Notes under the pieces: generated by a model | Told to the model about the DNA's origin: nothing | Database searches by the model: none | What the model saw: the letters and a program-made list of their open reading frames with translations, nothing else | Assembly (NCBI GenBank): GCA_000499405.2 | Contig: HG738138.1 | Coordinates: 12,215,208-12,279,207, forward strand | Length of the DNA: 64,000 nt | Direction: 5' to 3' | Source: Onchocerca volvulus | Lineage: Eukaryota; Nematoda; Chromadorea; Rhabditida; Onchocercidae | Made by a program: the position numbers and the translations under genes | Part shown: piece by piece, positions 62,301 to 64,000 of the stretch | How positions within the stretch are numbered: the stretch's first letter is position 1 | Layout: each line of letters starts with the position of its first letter

Positions 62301-64000
62301 TCATTAAACTTGTCATTATTTTTTTCTTTAAATTGTCGGATACATAGAAAATTCAACAAATATTAGTGATGAGTTACCCAAGTTATTCCTAACCAAACGA
62401 ACTATTGAAGTGTCTCGAGTATCCTGATTAAACCGCGCCATACTCGCTCATTAATTAAGTTATTCTATGCAGTTTTTCTTGAAATGGATTACGATATAAA
62501 TTGTAAAAGAAAACCGGAAGAGCTACAGAATACTAATAAATATGTTCAACTGCTAGTTAATTCACATCTTTTTGGAATTCTGTAAATTCACAAAGATGTG
62601 AATTGACTAGCAGTTGAGCGTATCTAACAAGTAAAAACATCCCACTAAAAAAATTCACCCTATCACTTGTATCGAAATTTACGAAATGAAAAATATGTAT
62701 ATTATGGGGGCAAAGATGTTAACGATATGCTGTATACATCTCTTCATAATTAAAATAATTTCGTCAAACACGCCATGGATACTATTAATGACTATGTAGA
62801 ATGTACGGTTGAATTATAGTAATTAAAGATCTGTAATATTTTATAGCAGAGCATGCTGATGTTCATAATATGCATTTCGGTTTGCTATCACAGCTGTGCT
62901 AAGTTCAATATTTTTTAACATTAACATAAAATCTGGCTATCAAAAATAATCCGAGCTTAGAAAATTACTCAGTACTCCACTATAATTTCTAAAAACAGTA
63001 CTGCAGTTTGTCTCAACTAACATGGCCGTTTTTTTCCGTAAACTATCGTAACTTGAATAGTTCCGCAATGTACCTCAACACCAATATTCAACTAAAGTTC
63101 AAAAATGTTTGGTTTTATAAAATTAAATCGTCATTCAAAAGCTAGTCTGAAACCATTCCATACTGACAATTCTTATCACTAAAATTAGAAATGTTGCCGC
63201 TACAGCCTAAGAAATGAAATAATATTTAAAAAGGATTCTGGGCTTTCCAAGTTACAGAGCTAAAAAAGCTCGGAGATTACAAGTTTGGAACTTATTATTT
63301 CCAAAAATGGAAGAAGTATTTGTGGTGTATAATGTAATTATTAATACAGTCTTACTTGATTTCTCCTTGATGTTGCCTTCATCCATTCGGTATCCGAAGC
63401 ATTTCCATTACCCGTTTTATGTGGAGACGATTTCACAGGAGCAACAGATTTGCCTGAAATGATTCCTAGCAAATTTGTAAGTTATGGATGACTTGAATTC
63501 AAAGTAAAAAATTTAACATTAGCAAAAGCGCATACCACTTTCTTTACGGACTCTATGTCGTGACGACTTCGCAGTAATAGAAATAACCGATCCTATTGCG
63601 CGTTTTGTGAGTGAATTTTCAGGAAATAAAACCGTCTCATCGGCACTATGTTCATCTGATAACAATACAGGTACACGCGGTGGATCTGTTTTTAACTACA
63701 ATATTACATATAAATATATGAATTGCGATCAAGGCAGTTTATTATTCCGAAAACATAAAGCTATCATCAAGACATCGCCTATACTGGTCAGAATAGACAA
63801 ATGGTTAAAACATTTTTGTGAATTGAAATGATCCGATACAACCATGCCTGACACCCAATCAAGAGATAATATGACTGATTATGCATATCACAAAATGACC
63901 TCAACTTCTGAACAATTTCCATTAAAAAAAAATCTATGCAAAAACCTCATGCTCCGAATCACGATTCCTAGTATTACTTTCATCGACCGTTACAGCACTG
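56380..64000 (-). CDS. mask: Mask/ANKHD1/ANKRD17-type protein, C-terminal part with KH domain (5' part outside window)
   Basis: Scaffold protein of the Multiple Ankyrin repeats Single KH family. Exons: 64000-63946 (cut by the edge), 63695-63536, 63453-63356, 61914-61819, 61704-61517, 60666-60441, 60333-60237, 60165-60005, 59904-59805, 59611-59494, 59314-59253, 59004-58910, 58756-58488, 58373-58094, 57978-57799, 57232-56913, 56500-56380. Phases agree throughout (874 residues). The KH domain is in the fifth exon, [20 protein letters not shown] with a GRAG loop, then [19 protein letters not shown], and continues into the next exon as [20 protein letters not shown]. Both match the Mask KH domain closely, as does the preceding [10 protein letters not shown] linker. 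Downstream is low-complexity sequence (Ala, Pro, Ser/Thr and a Gln run from CAG/CAA at about 57117-57138), ending [11 protein letters not shown]. The ankyrin repeats would lie to the right. The donor at 58488 is the least certain junction. Confidence 0.92.
56688..56744. repeat. Short tandem duplication in the last mask intron
   Basis: ggtcaacgaagagtaaataa and onward (56688-56714) is repeated with small changes at 56719-56744. Two copies of about 27 bases. Confidence 0.75.
62540..62623. repeat. 32-bp inverted repeat in a mask intron
   Basis: Left arm 62540-62571 (atatgttcaactgctagtta and onward) and right arm 62592-62623 are reverse complements with three mismatches around a 20-base loop. No ORF. 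It resembles the hairpin in globin intron 1 in size but not in sequence. Confidence 0.9.

Noticed and set aside
1..64000. CRISPR arrays, bacterial operons, insertion sequences, prophage or Wolbachia-derived genes
   Set aside because: No regularly spaced repeats, no long prokaryote-like ORFs and no Shine-Dalgarno-led gene clusters. The whole window behaves as eukaryotic nuclear DNA, and I found no evidence for a novel multi-gene system.

Overview
The window reads as nuclear DNA of a parasitic-type (spirurid/filarial-like) nematode. It is very AT-rich, crowded with long poly-A/poly-T tracts, and its genes are split into small exons by introns with short GT..TTTCAG-type borders. The recognisable genes are all eukaryotic (ribosomal protein L18, an Aly/REF mRNA-export factor, an RGS12/loco-like regulator, a globin, and the C-terminal part of a Mask/ANKHD1 protein). 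Nothing bacterial, viral or Wolbachia-like was seen. The species is not named because no species-diagnostic locus is present.

Layout. 776-1955 (-): rpl-18, with the start codon in a separate upstream exon. 4071-6444 (+): a complete six-exon Aly/REF gene with a GC-AG intron. 7647-10777 (+): a multi-exon gene of unknown family whose exon phases all agree. 10.8-18.5 kb: AT-rich DNA without a clear gene. 18475-26836 (-): 17 consistent exons of an RGS12/RGS14/loco-type protein (RGS domain, Ras-binding-like domain, degenerate GoLoco-like tail); its 5' end is not settled. 26.8-42 kb: a long gene-poor stretch with a purine/pyrimidine-skewed G-rich block (27.3-28.8 kb), very long poly-A tracts, fold-back sequences (35.2 and 36.2 kb), and an element at about 37.55-39.15 kb that ends like a Helitron, flanked by (TAA)n/(AAAT)n repeats. 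42052-43257 (-): two exons of an unrecognised Ser/Asn-rich protein. 43.3-52.7 kb: gene-poor, a few doubtful small ORFs. 52695-54700 (+): a complete four-exon globin gene; its intron 2 holds a decayed copy of exon 3 and intron 1 a 33-bp hairpin. 56380-64000 (-): seventeen exons of the C-terminal part of Mask, running off the right edge.

The genes are not an operon-like set. rpl-18 and aly are divergent; globin and mask are tail to tail. Gene models were built by hand from splice borders and reading phase. The Aly, globin, RGS and Mask models are each in frame throughout, which is the strongest support available without transcripts.
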